NCBI GenBank assembly: GCA_016785225.1
Contig: JAFBJZ010000364.1
Coordinates: 105,283 to 169,282 of the forward strand
Direction of reading: 5' to 3'
From: Psettodes erumei
Lineage: Eukaryota > Chordata > Actinopteri > Pleuronectiformes > Psettodidae
Length of the DNA stretch: 64,000 nucleotides
Part shown: positions 34,000 through 46,043 of the stretch, one piece after another
Position numbering within the stretch: the first letter of the stretch is position 1
How the letters are laid out: each line of letters opens with the position of its first letter
Translations under genes and position numbers: made by a program
Notes under the pieces: generated by a model
The model's database searches: none
What the model saw: only the letters and a program-made list of their open reading frames with translations
What the model was told of the DNA's origin: nothing

Positions 34000-34750
34000 T
34001 GTTTGATCTTGTTTAGGCTTTTCCTGATATATGCCTGGTAGGCCTCCCAAACTGTTGAAATTTTCCTCCATGCAACCAATGTTGAAGTCAAAGAAAGACT
34101 TCAAATCCCCTCTTAACAATGTATTCAAGTCTTTGTGTTGTAGTAATGATGAATTCAATCTCAACTACTCCATTTACTCATGTCCAATTCTGTATTTATA
34201 CATAATTCCACTGCTATGCGATCTATATTGGGATTAGTTCTTATACCACATGTGACTATACAGTTTATTAAGTGGCTTGCAAGCAAGAAGAAGTCAATTC
34301 TAGGCTGGGAGTGGGAGAAAAATGTGTATTTCCTCTCACGTCTCCTCTTCTCTCATGTCATATTCTAACTTAGAGAACGTTTACCTGTTTTTTAGTTATC
34401 AGTGGTCCTGAAAATTGATTTTTGTTCAAAACAGGATCTATCACTTGATTAAGTTCTCCTGACAATATTATTGGCTCATCCATCTCCCCTATAAACTTTT
34501 TTTTTGTTTGGTACATAGATGTTACATGATACCACCTGCTACCCTTCTATTTATGCTTGCACACATATCATTGGTCCCTTAGGATATTTAACCTCCTTTT
34601 TGGCTCAATTTCCATATCCACAAATATTCCAGGTGTTTTATATAATATTTCAAGTAATTAATGCATTTCCTGGTCATGTTAGCTCAAATATCCCTCTATC
34701 TCCATGGCTACGTTGTACCTGTTCAGAACCTTCCTTTATTCCCTGCACCT
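34000..34750 (-). pseudogene. L1-like endonuclease fragment
   Basis: Minus-strand translation gives 'EPIILSGELNQVIDPVLNKNQFSG' (~34470-34400; compare the GDFN motif of apurinic endonucleases). It is followed by 'YTFFSHSQPRIDFFLLASHLI' (~34330-34270), the conserved 'SRIDxFL' block. Broken frames; no RT attached. An independent L1 fragment of a different copy from the 22-29 kb element. Confidence 0.65.
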
Positions 34751-37700
34751 CCTTGAGTCCTCATTCTTTAAAACTGTGTACTGTGTACCTGAATATGAAC
34801 ATGTGACTGAGAAAAATAAGGTTTGCAATACAGAATAAAAAAGAGAAAAACAATAACTGAAGCAAAGAAAATCCAAGTCAGGCCAATTCTGACAGTCTTG
34901 GAGCTGTCATGTGCAGCTTAAAGTGAAAAAATTAAATAAAATCTTATCTGGTTTGTGGGTTGCAGCTCTTCCCGCTTGTAATCTTCTATCGATGGCAGCT
35001 TTGCCAAATGGATGATGTGCTCTCTGTCTCAAACTCAGCACAAACTTCCAGCACCGCTGCAAGAATTTTCTGAACACAGTACAACAATGTTCCGTTAGTC
35101 CTAATGGTCTTTCAGGCCGATCAGCCTCAACATTGCTCCTTTTGCTGTGATTTTTCATGAGCTAAATGTGGGCAACATTGTATCCATCAGCTCTTCATCA
35201 GTGTGTGGCTGCTCAGAGGCCTCCTCTAGGCACACAATTTGTGTTTTGGCTTCAGCCAGTCTGACCTACATAGCAATCATTGGTTGATTACTATCGACCT
35301 ATTGATTGCTATTGTGACTCCTATACCCAATTGATTTATCAGAGCGATTATTCATTTAAAAAAAAATTTAAGTTCATTAATCAGTTGCATCTTTGATATT
35401 AATAATTAGCTGAAAATATTCTTAGTTTGACCCAGGTGTGATCCTGTGTATTCTTGTAGAAGCAAGAACAGCTTCTGGTATATGAGAGTGAACGACTTAT
35501 CTGTGTAGATTTAGTCCAGTCAGAGTTGGTACCACCTTCAGTGAGTGCAAAATTTGGTTTGGTGGTATGTGATGATGTGGTATTTTCATTTCAACAGTCA
35601 AAATTAACATTAACTTGTTATGTCTGGCAAATAGGTTAGATGTACTCACACATCAGGCATCAGCAACCCTTTAGTGAGCAGTGCAAAATGTGAATGTAAA
35701 GTGTGACTCATGATTTTGATTAAAATCCAGGAAACAAGTCAAAGCAGTCAATCACCTGCTTGTTTTGTGTGTATGTGTGTATTTAATGTATACAGGAGAA
35801 AGAGGAGTTGTGGGAAGGGGGGTACAATAGGAGAGCAGATGAGAGAAGCATAGGAAACGAGAGAGTGGGAGTGGAGCAAGATGAGAGGAAATGAAAAGAG
35901 AGCAATGAAGAACAGAATCCTGAGAAGAATGAGATGACAGAAGAGGTTGTACTGTACTGCCATCACAATGCCCCCCTTGACATAACTTTTCCTGTTTTTC
36001 CTTCTTTTCTCAGAGCGGGGGTTTGCTATGGATGTTTTTCTCAAAAAAGTACTGAAACTTAAGGTCTTTTTTCAACATTGTGTAATTTCCCCTCAGTCTC
36101 TCTGGACCAGTAAATCAATACAGCTTTATCACTTGAGAAATACTGCCATCTATAGTTCCACCCAACAACCATGGCAAGTTTTTTATTCAGTCCAGGGAGG
36201 AGTGAGAAGGAGTGAAAGAGGAAGCAAGGAAAATAATAAAAGGAGAGAATAACAAATAATATGTAAAAATTTGTGAAAGACCACAGGTATAGGAGCAGAT
36301 GTAATTTAATAAGATGCATGCATTTATTTTTTAACATCTTAACTTTTTGATCAGAAAGCTTAAGGGGAGGAAAGGAGATCTGACTGACCAGAGTGGGTTA
36401 TGGTTTCAGAGTGGAGAAGAATAACGTAAAAAAAATGTGGATTTTTTTCCTTGGTAACTATTGTGTTCGTCCCAAACTATATAAAGATTTTGGGACATTG
36501 TTGTATTTCATAAAAATTGCATATAGTGCCTGTGAATAAGGGGAAAATAATCTCCCCAGAATAGCATGCCCCTGGACACATTAAGCCCCGAATATTGACT
36601 GATACCACTTTATTTCATACCAGTACAAGTAGTTACATTAAATTACTTGCAAATACCGAGGGCTGAATAATACCATTACAGATCTAACTTTACTTTTAAA
36701 AACACATTTTATTGTCATTAGATGTTGCTAACTTTCTGACTTCAACATGCTAAATACGTAATATGTTGTTGTTGCCACATCATGTTATTAGTTTTGATGG
36801 AGCAGATGAGGACCATATATGGGGGTTTCAATCACGATTCAGCTCTGTGTGTCCGCATTAAAGAGTGGGGGAAAGAGAGTGGGGCAGGCAGGGAGATGAA
36901 TGATGAATTTTTGAAAGCTGTTACAAAAAAGTAACAATTTGTCAAATTGTGTCGATCAGTGATTATATTGTGGTGGCCCGCCACATATGAATTAAAGTGC
37001 ATCTTCACAAATCTTAAGATAGTTACAAACTGCCCACATTGCTCCTCCTCCGTCAGTCTGCCCAATTTATGAAAGGTCAACATCACATCAAGTCGTATCA
37101 GGTGCCGTGATATTGGACTATGAACGAATACATAGCATAGTATCTGGCCAATTCCCAATACTGGTTTTGGTATTGACACATCCCTACTCTCATGGAATTT
37201 GGCTAAAATTTGGTGCCAGTTAACCCTCAGCACAAATATCCAGATTTTGGATCTGGATCAGGATCAGGATTTTTTATCAAAACTATCTTGCTGTCTTTAA
37301 CTGCTGGTGGGCAAAATTCAGCACTGAATTAATATGATCAAACCAGGAATATTCTATAAATAGATAGACTTTTAGAAACCTCTCAAGGAAATAGAAGCAT
37401 TGCAAGTAAAAAAAAATCTTTTGCACTCTTGAAAACCTCTATTTTCCAATAGTTATGAAAAAGGCATAATTTTCTCAAATCAATACAATACATGGGTGTG
37501 TTTGTACCACACAATTTAATTGATTGACTTCACTGAACACCCAATGACACTCCAGTCAGGCAAGAAATTCCTGAAGTAACTTTAGGTGTACATGAAGCAT
37601 AACATTTCATTAATGATAAGAAAGCATTTCCTCTAGTAGACATCTCCAGGCTATGACAAAGTGTCCATTGGCAAGACACACCCCAAATAGCCCCCAATGT

Positions 37701-38555
37701 ATCATTGGTGTGTGAATGGTGTATGATTAGTGCTTAAAATGTAGAAGCACTGAATGAGCACACCCAAACTGCTGTGTGTGGTTTAGTGTGGAAAAATGTA
37801 TGCTCTTGCTGGGTCAAGTCATATTGGATGGACAGTAGACATGGTAAAGACTCCTAAATTTACAGTTTACAATTTACAACTTGTGGGCATTCTCATCAAG
37901 ATTGTTGTATGATATTAGAGTTGGTTTTAGACCTTGGCTGACATAGATATCAATATCTGACTGGTTCATAAGCTTTCCATACATGGGTGTAGATTTACAT
38001 ACAGACAGTATGTAAACACGTCCACCATTTTAACTCATCTTTGTGTTAAGATCTGTGCAGTAACTATTAATTTATGTTAGGTTATGTTTCTGATAAAGAG
38101 TGAAACTGTACATTTTCTCAACACCTCTGAGGTAAAACTGATGCTTCTCAGACATGAACTTTTATAGCCATTGTCAGAACTTCTTTCCTGTTCCCATGGA
38201 ACACTCGACAGCCCCACAGTCATGGTGTCATAAAGACATTCACCAGTACCAAATCTTTTCTCCTTTAATGGAAATTAATCCACTTTCAAGCCACTGGAAT
38301 TAGATGAACACCCAAACTGTTTATAGTTTTAAAATGTCACAGAATTGAAAACATCCTCAATGGACCAAATTTACATCAGTTCATATTATATTTAAACTGA
38401 GGTGAAAATGCCTCCAAGTGTAAATAAAGACATGGTCCTTTTTTAAAATTTGAAGCCAAAGGGCATAGAATCAAAATCAACTGGACTTTTAGAATTCTGT
38501 GAAGATGTGAACATGTAGTCCACTCCCATTAGTGCTCTGAGTTGTTTCAATGATA
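34751..38555. other. No gene; mostly unrecognised AT-rich DNA
   Basis: No conserved coding sequence. The stretch 36560-37195 may be a decayed hAT-type non-autonomous element: it ends 'ttgacacatccctact' (a TAGGGATGTG-type terminus when reversed), but I could not find a matching left end. Otherwise nothing to report. Confidence 0.35.
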
Positions 38556-38559
38556 GTCA

Positions 38560-39490
38560 TCAAAATTGTTTCAGGCTGGGTCCAACGATGGTCACAGACT
38601 CTTTGGAGTCACATGGTGAGTCACCTGATGATAGTTGTCCATGTCTGTTGTATGTAAAGTCACCTGAGGTGTGGTGTCCTGGGAGGGGATGAGAGGACAG
38701 TTTTATATTGGCATGTTCCCTGGTGAACTTGATGTTTTTGGTATACACCAATACAAGTGACTTGGTGTTATTCCTCTGATGGTATTTAGGGTCATGTGTT
38801 CAAATTCTTCTGTGTAGAGATTGGCTACAATTGGAAAAACTGGAGAGCCCATTGCACAGCCTTGTTTCTGCCTGTAAAAACTCCCACTGAACTGGCAGTA
38901 AGTGGTTTTCTGGCAGAGATCCAGTAATAGACATACGTATTCTGGGTTGTGGTTGGTTCTTTTACCAAGGGTGTTGTCCTGTAGAGGCCATTGCCTAGCA
39001 AAGTCCACTGTTTCCATTGTTCGGATGCATGTGAATATAGAGGTCAAATCATAGGAAGCCATGGTCTCATCTGGATCATGTTTTAGGCCTCTGATCATGT
39101 TTGTAAAGTTGATTAAGTTTTGGACATGGGGCTTTCCCTCCAAAGGGGCTAAATGGTGGCTAAATATTTGGCAATGTTATATGTAACTGAGTTTATACTA
39201 TTGATGATTGGCTGGAGGGGGCTCCTTCTTTTAGAATCTTAAGGATGCCATACATGAATGGAATGGCATCTCCAGGGAACAGGCAGTGATGTTGACAGTT
39301 CCCTCTTTTTGTAGCTTTTGTAGGCATGCTATGGTCTTCTGCTAAAGGGCTTGTATGGAGCAGCATCACTGAGTAGTACAGGGAATATGGTGTGTTAATC
39401 TCTTCTGTTTAGGACCACCATGCATCTTCCTTTGTCTGCAGGAAGGATGGTGATGTTTTGGTCTTTGCTCAATTTTGCCACAGCCATCCC
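38560..39490 (-). pseudogene. Penelope-like element reverse transcriptase remnant
   Basis: Right to left: 'DQNITILPADKGRCMVVLNRRD' (~39460-39400), 'RPLQPIINSINSVTYNIAKYLA' in decayed form (~39220-39160), 'SYDLTSIFTCI' (~39050; normally SFDVVSLFTSIP), 'CQKTTYCQFSGSFYRQKQGCAMGSPVFPIVANLYTEEFE' (~38910-38790), and a later 'IKFTREHAN' (~38730). These are signatures of vertebrate Penelope-like RTs. The YVDD box is destroyed ('LYWCIPK'). No GIY-YIG endonuclease is seen downstream. Confidence 0.8.
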
Positions 39491-39544
39491 GTTTACAGAG
39501 GAAATAAAAGCAGAATTATTTAGCAAGGCGGGATCAGGCAGAGG

Positions 39545-39935
39545 GATCAGCTGATTATCAATTAAAAATAATCAATGCTCAAGTATGTGTGATGAACATG
39601 AGAAAAAAAAGAGTATTCTCTGTCGCATGGATGCAGAGAGCGCCACACATCGCAGACACCATAGAAAGAAAAGCCTGAATAATGTGAGCATATGAGAGCA
39701 TATGTATTAAGATCTGGGCGCAGGGAGAACACTCACTCAAAAAAGACTACATCATCTATATTTGGGGAATAGACATTCACAAGTACGACTAGTTTGCTGT
39801 ATAATTTGCCAGAGATAATCACATATCGACCAAATTTGTCAGAAATCATATGATGCAGTTCAAATGAAACATGCTAACTGATAGGGATCGAAACCCCTCG
39901 GGCTTTGGCTTGAAATGAGGAGTGGAACCCCTGCC
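39545..39935 (-). pseudogene. L1-like endonuclease fragment
   Basis: Minus-strand frames give 'VISGKLYSKLVVLVNVYSPNIDD' (~39830-39760) and 'YSFFSHVHHTYLSIDYF' (~39610-39560), typical of an L1 endonuclease. Several stops. It abuts the left end of the hAT transposon. Confidence 0.6.
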
Positions 39936-40333
39936 CCAACAAGAGTTGTGACGTTCGCGAACGAACCGATTCTTTTGAACGGCTCATAAACATGAACGAT
40001 GGGAGCCGAGTCGCAGCTAGGGGGGAGCCGTTCTTTCTACAGTTCTTTTTTTTCCTATGCGTGTTTCACACAGACGCACACAAATTAATTCCTCCTTACC
40101 TTTTACTGTCTATGCTCCTTGCTCCTCAGCTAGAAAGAACAGTTATGGGGGGAGGGGCACACCCAGCGCAGGAGTGCTACTGTCGTGCACGCATTCTTCA
40201 TGTGAGTACTCCAGAGGAAAAAACCCTGCGTGCCTCTGTCATTGGGTAGGAGCGAGTGCCGTCTCATTGCCAACGTCAGTAGTAGTGGGTCGTTCGAAGG
40301 AAGAAGACACACATGTCTGAAAATGAGCCAGAG

Positions 40334-42780
40334 GAGAAGGAGCAGCATTTGGGTGCACTTTTCTCACGAAGAAAACAGTAAGGCTAAATGCAGCATTTGT
40401 CAAAAAGTCATTTAATTTAAGTCTGGGTCAACAAATAATTTACACAGGCATTTGAAGACAACACCCAACACTGCAGGTCACAGGTTTGAGAACAGAGCCA
40501 GACTCAGACAACAACAACAGTGACACTGATGTGTCCATTGCCTCCTCTGCCTCCACATCAAGTGCAACTGCAGCTACAGCAGCCTCTGACCCCACTGGGC
40601 CCACCACATTGCCTGGCCAGGCACGACCAAAAAGAAAGCAGACATCCATCAAGTCAGTATTTACCTCCTGTTTTGACCCCATTAAGACAGGAGAAGATAG
40701 ATGAAGAGCTGGCAAAGATGATAGCCACTGACTTCCAGCCTTTCTCAATAGTGGAGGACACAGGCTTCAAAAAATATTCACAGGCGCTCAACCCCACCTA
40801 CATTCTTCCAAGTAGGAAGACACTAGCCCAGAAGGTCACAGATATGTATGACAGGGAGAAAGCATCTTTGAAGAGAAGGGTGTCAAACGTACCAGCTGTC
40901 TGTTTAACCACAGACTGTTGGACTTCAAGAACGACAGCATCATATATGTCTGTAACCTGCCATTTTATTGAGGATTTCCGTGTGGCCTCCTGCCTCCTGG
41001 ACTGTTTTGAATTCAGTGAGCAGCACACAGCAGACAACATTGCACAACAGCTGCTTAGTGTTGCAGCAGAGTGGGAGGTGGACAAGAAAGCAGTGTGCTG
41101 CCTAACCAATAATGCGCCAAATGTTACTAAGGCAATACAAACCATTGGATGGATGCACCTACCATGCCTGGCCCATACTATTAACCTGGTGGTCAGAGAT
41201 GCCCTGAAAGCTCCAAAGCCAATCATTGATAAGGTGAAAGAGGCAGTGGAATACTTTCACAGAAGCACCGTGGGGGCACAAAAACTGAAGGAGACTCAAC
41301 TATAAATGAAGATGGAGGAGCTCCGACCCAAACAGGATTGTCCTACAAGGTGGAATTCCACCTACTACATGTTGAAAAGCTTTATTGCCAGGAGAAAATG
41401 CCATAATCTCCACCCTGTCCGCCACCTGTCCCAGGAGGAATGGACCACAGTGCAAGAATTGTGCACAATCTTGCAACCATTTCAGGAGGTCACTGTAGAA
41501 CTCAGTGCAGAAACGTATGTAGCTCAGCTGCTCAGCAGTATATTTCTTTAGCATGCATGCATATTACCTGATAATAAATTATGAATATTTTATACCATAA
41601 TAGATATCTGTGTAATACAGAGGAGTATATATCATTGTCAGTAGATTTCTGTATTCTATAGCCTGCATGCCAATTTTCTGATAATAAATTATGGATATTT
41701 GATACCATAATAGATTTGTTGTCTGTCTGTTTAATACATTGTAATATTTATCATTGTTTCAGCTTTAAAATTGTAACATTAAATTTTTTTATCTCACTAG
41801 CTACTTGACAGCCTCGAAGGTCATAGTGCTGGACAGGGGACTTGAAAAGGCCACCGCTGATTTCCGAAACACTACAACAGCAGCAGCGCAAGGTGTGATC
41901 GACAGTCTGTGTGCAAGTATGTCATCGCGATTCCACAGGATTCATGCCAACCACATACTAGCAGATACTGCTGCACTTGACCCTCGTTTTAAGAGGATGG
42001 CCTTCCCTGATGGCAGAACGGCAGATGAGACATTTCAAAGGCTGTCAACTGCAGCTGCAAGAATAAGCAGTGGCACACCCATCCAGCAGCAACCAGCTGT
42101 GGAAGGACTGGAAGGAGCAGGCAGTGGTGCTGGATGAATAGTTTTGAGCTATTTCCATGAGGAAGTAAGGGTAGCAACAATTATTCACATTTTTTTCTCT
42201 AAAAATCTCTAGAATCAAATCAGTCTAATATCTCAGTCTAAAACTTCCACTAGCTATAAATCACTGCATTTAATCTGTACATACTGTACACATGCAAATC
42301 TACTATTGTCACTTCTAATTAAAATGCTAAACTGCATTTCATTGCTCTGTTCTCTTACACTGTGTAATGACAAAAGTTGAATCTAATTTAATCTAATCTA
42401 ATCACAATCTCACAAAATGCTATCTCCCATTGTTATATCTCCCACCCCTTTGAGCAGGTAGCTGGAACAGTGGAAGCCAGGAATCCCACCGCCGATGCTG
42501 TCATGGAGGTGCGAGCCTAACTGGAGGAGCCTCTTCTTCCAACACGAGGATCCCCTCAAATGGTGGGAGAGTTGAGCCCCTGTTTACCCCAGGCTTAGCA
42601 AGCTGATGGCCAAGAAGCTTTGTGTTGTGGCGACATCAGTTCCCTCAGAGAATATTCTCGAAAACTGGACAGATACTCTCAGAGAGGAGAAGTCGCCTTA
42701 AGCCCAAAAAGGTCAGAGCTCTTGTCTTCCTTAATGCAAATTTGCCCAAGGACAAGAAAGAGAGGCAGAAAAAGCCATAA
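40334..42780 (+). pseudogene. hAT transposase with BED zinc finger (ZBED1-like)
   Basis: The BED finger is at about 40330-40460: 'SSIWVHFSHEENSKAKCSICQKVI' then 'NNLHRHLKT', giving the C-x2-C...H-x3-H pattern, but with a stop. 40690-41300 is a long catalytic-region frame: 'RKTLAQKVTDMYDREK', 'VCLTTDCWTSRTTASYMSVTCHFI', 'CLLDCFEF-EQHTADNIAQQL', 'CCLTNNAPNVTKAI', 'LPCLAHTINLVV'. It continues '(stop)MKMEELRPKQDCPTRWNSTYYML', exon end at 41514, exon restart at 41801 ('LTASKVIVLDRGL'), 'DTAALDPRFK' (~41965). The C-terminal dimerisation region follows in broken frames at 42450-42780. Stops at about 40411 and 41303 inactivate it. Confidence 0.82.
41515..41800 (+). other. Intron of the hAT transposase gene
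   Basis: It starts GTATGT and ends in a pyrimidine-rich tract with CACTAG. The flanking codons join in frame to give the usual hAT text ('SAETY' to 'LTASKV'). Length 286 bp. Inside is an imperfect tandem duplication of about 90 bases: 'tgataataaattatg' occurs at about 41570 and again at about 41679, each followed by 'accataatagat'. Confidence 0.75.
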
Positions 42781-42819
42781 AGTCAGGAACTGCTTTGTAT
42801 TTATTTACATTGCATTTTG

Positions 42820-43765
42820 TGTTCATTGAAAACTTGAAGGGGCTGATGTCCTATTTGCAAAGTTTACAGTAGTAATTGTAGTAATAGTGGACTGTATGTA
42901 GACATTTCCATTTTATTCTGTTGGATTATTATGAAACTAAGTGTTCTTATTTCTCATCACACCATGTCATGCCATAGCCTTATGATATGTTAATCACTGC
43001 TTCGCTGCTGCTTGCTCATCAGAACAGAACGCACCACATCTGATTTTAACACTCGCTCGGGTCCAGCTAGAGCCGGTTGGCTACACATAGCAAGACACCT
43101 ATACCACTCAGGGTTGCACTCCCTGGCGCCAGGAGGATAACACTCAAGGATATGCGCCCTGGTCGCAAGAGGAGTCAAGATGCATAAAAACTTATGATTT
43201 CCTTAGTTCGGGGCTTCGTCTCTCCAACTCTTAAAGTGGACGGGTCGAAGCCTCAGCGCTGACTCTATACTCATCTTCCGTGCTACTAAAATAAATTGTT
43301 AATCATACGTCGTAGTCGTGTCTTCTATCTTATTACTGTTTGACTAACTTCCTTCCCCTGGAATAAAGTTCCCGGGCGAAAGGACGCGGCAGTGCCCGGT
43401 CCAACAATTCATTCTAATTTTATCTACAGTATATGTCTAATACTTAAATTTTTTTGTTTTCTATCAAAATATTCTTTTGTGATACTGTTCTTGTATAGAC
43501 ATTTTTGCACTAAAAGCTGTTTTGCACACAAATTCATTGCAGCCCAATCATTTAAGACTTGAAAGGGGTTATCTCCTGTTTGCAAGGTTGCAAAGTTTAC
43601 AGTAGTAGTAATAGTGAACTGTATGCAGACATTTACCTTTCATTTTCTCGAATTTTATCTATTTGTCTAATATTTAAAATATCTTTTGTTTTCTATCAAA
43701 ATGTTCTTGTGTGGAAGTGTTTGTAGTAAAAGCTGTTTTGCACAGAAATTCATTGCAGCCGGCTT
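42820..43765. repeat. Tandem duplication of hAT 3' region, first unit split by LTR
   Basis: Unit 1 (about 42820-42918 plus 43407-43545) and unit 2 (about 43550-43765) share 'tttacagtagta', 'agacattt', 'ttttgttttctatcaaaat', 'aaagctgttttgcaca' and 'aaattcattgcagcc' in the same order. The LTR lies inside unit 1 only, so the duplication came before the LTR insertion, or the LTR-free unit is the daughter copy. Confidence 0.75.
42919..43406 (+). repeat. Solo LTR, family A copy 1 (488 bp)
   Basis: Begins TGTTGGATTATTATG and ends GTCCAACA, with TG...CA borders. Flanked by a 4-bp duplication 'attc' (42915-42918 and 43407-43410). Internal features: a 'gcataaaaact' TATA-like box near 43182 and an 'aataaagtt' signal near 43363. 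Same length and nearly the same sequence as 54454-54941. It interrupts the first of two tandem copies of the hAT 3' region. Confidence 0.93.
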
Positions 43766-44009
43766 TGTTTTTTACGTTTATTTGTGAGTAGGTATTGTAT
43801 GAATAACATAAGTCAGCATAGCTTCACATATACACACACTTTGTACTAAAGGTAAATCCAAAATAGTGATGTCACTGTGTAAGCAGGGGGATGTTGTGCT
43901 ACCCTATGGAATATAGTCCACACATGACAAATGAGGTAATAATCAATATTTCAGAATAACTCAAACTCAGATATTGGTGTGTGATATCTGAGTTTTAATT
44001 ATTTGACTA

Positions 44010-45300
44010 CAAATCTCACCTCATCATTCCTCCCAGTGATTATTTCCAGGATAAACTGAGATGCCCCCAAACTGGCTTCTTAAAACTGACTATTCTGTTT
44101 TAAGTCGTTTTAGGTGTGAAAAGACCTTTCTTCTTTTAACAGGGCTATTTAGGCCCTTAACATTCCAGCTCACCAGCCTCAAGTGCCCACTCATAACATT
44201 TAACAGGGAGGATTAGGATGTAAGCACAGTGACCTCTCTGAAATATAATTACAGATAACATAAATTAGGCACAAACTCCCGGCCTGAATAATGTCGTGTT
44301 AAAATTGCCAACCAAAATTATTGCAGAGCTTGCAGGTAAAGTGGGAAAACGTCTTTTGACCATGTCTTGTCAAATTAGATTAGATATTAATAATGCTCTC
44401 AAAAGGTGAACGTAATGGCTGAATCGGAATAAATAAAATAAGTTTCAGGCACATTGTCGATGCAGAGCGTCCAAACAGAATGAGATTTGTTTGTAAGAAT
44501 AATTATCAGTAACAGTTGTCAGCCAAGGGGAGCGGAGAGAAGATACTCACGTACGAAATGGATGGGCGAGCATGATCACCCATGTAAGCAAACCCCGCTA
44601 GCTAATATGGCACTGAACCTGCAGAGTGACAGTCCTGTCATGGCAGTTTCGGAGACTCGCGGAGGGTCTCGTTGTACTTCTGCACCTCGTCCACGGAGCT
44701 AATCCACTTCTTTCTGGCTCTACCAGACAATGTGAGACGAAGCCGGGCGGGGTAGAGGAGAGCAGGTCTCAGATCCAGTTTATAAAGTTCTGCCATTACT
44801 CTACTGTATTCCGATCGCTGAGTGAAAACTTCAGGGCTGTAGTCCTCCACAACCCGAACCGGCTGGCCGTGATATTCAAGTTTCCCTCTCCGCCGCGCCT
44901 CTCTGATGAGAAGGTCCGTCGTCTGGTACCGGTGTAGGCGGAGGATGACTGGCCGTGGTCGCTCTCCGGTGGCTGGTTTTGGCGCTAGAGAGCGATGGTC
45001 TCTGTCGATTTCTGGTGGTGAGGGTAGTGTATTATTCCCAAATACCTCGCACAGCATCTTACAAAAACAGAGTAGGAGATCCGCTTTCAATGGACTCCAG
45101 TAAACCCCAGGATACGTATGTTCTGCCTCCTGCTTCGGCTCTCCAAGTCGGTAACTTTAGCCTTTAGCCGAGCGTTATCATCGAGTAGAGTCGAGCAGAT
45201 GCCGCGCGATGTTCCTCAAGTAGCGTGGTGATCACTTCCAAAGTTAAGCTTACGCTAGCATCATCTTTTTTGCTCGACTTGCCGCCTTTCACAGCCATTT
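44010..45300 (-). pseudogene. 5' part of an L1-like LINE (ORF1 and ORF2 start)
   Basis: 45090-44638 encodes an L1 ORF1p RRM/CTD: 'RPRPVILRLHRYQTTDLLIREARRRGKLEYHGQPVRVVEDYSPEV', 'LDLRPALLYPARLRLTL'. Upstream (to 45300) decayed coiled-coil sequence is seen. After about 400 bases the ORF2 endonuclease start follows: 'LRLVSWNVKGLNSPVKRRKVFSHLKR' (~44185-44105). The element stops near 44010; the rest of ORF2 is absent. A different subfamily from the 22-30 kb L1. Confidence 0.8.
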
Positions 45301-45465
45301 CGATAGATAGAAAGATAGCAGAACTTGTTTAGGCAAAGCAAAAACAAAAAAATCATAAAAAGGAAAGGAGGATTCGTCTTGGCGTGAAAGTTGGGGGCGA
45401 GATGGTTCAACAAGTTCAATGTTAACGGGAGGCACTCGTGCAACACGTCTCCTCCGCCTACTCGC

Positions 45466-45986
45466 TAGTGGTGGGCGGATCAATCGAAATATCGATAGTA
45501 TCGATACCAAGTGGGTATCGGTATCGGATCGATACTAGCCTGGTGAGATCGATGCTTTACTTTAAGTTCCGTTGTTGTTTTCTTGCTGCGGTTTCGGCAA
45601 AGAGGAAATAGCCAGGTCACCGGACTCGCTGCTACTGTGTCAGCGAAGAGCAGGCACACTTTGCTCCCCCTTCCCCCTCTTGTGTTTAGATGTTGCGCCG
45701 TCACATGAGTCACATGACACGCAAAATCATTTGATAATAAAGCATTTTCTATTTAATTATAAACTTTGTCCTAGTTCTGTCCTGAGTTTTAACTACTTAA
45801 TAATAAAAAAGGAAACATCACAAAAAACACTTAAGGTCATGAAAATTAATTGAGATTTAGCAATTCAATGATGCTTCCACCCCTATTTATTGATGAGTAT
45901 CGATATCGGTATCAGTATCGGCGATACTGGCCCGTATTTACTTGGTATCGGATCGATACCAAAATATGCAGTATCGCACACCACTA
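45466..45986 (-). mobile_element. hAT-type MITE, copy 2 (521 bp, reverse orientation)
   Basis: Starts TAGTGGTGGGCGG and ends CACACCACTA. Flanks are 'ctactcgc' (45458-45465) and 'ctactcac' (45987-45994), an 8-bp duplication with one mismatch. Sequence is homologous to copies 1 and 3 but reversed. Inserted at the 5' side of the L1 ORF1 fragment. Confidence 0.92.
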
Positions 45987-46043
45987 CTACTCACTAACCA
46001 GAAGTCCCCCACCTTACTTCTGTATGGTACAGCATATCTCCAT

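Larger units (their letters stand above)
39945..43765 (+). mobile_element. ZBED-type hAT transposon, 3' part rearranged
   Basis: The left end 'agagttgtgacgttcgcgaa' with the following 'cgaaccgattcttttgaacgg' resembles the ends of fish ZBED-like hATs. It carries a BED-finger transposase gene with one intron. The mirrored right terminus is not found; after the coding part the 3' UTR exists as a tandem duplication, one copy split by a solo LTR (42919-43406). Element limits are therefore approximate on the right. Confidence 0.7.

Noticed and set aside
40334..42780. The ZBED-like gene as a domesticated host gene
   Set aside because: Stops in the BED region and at about 41303, broken C-terminus and a transposon end upstream argue for a dead transposon.
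42990..43178. 60-residue minus-strand frames in both solo LTRs (also 54525-54713)
   Set aside because: Conserved only because the LTR copies are nearly identical. LTRs are not expected to code, and the frame lacks features.
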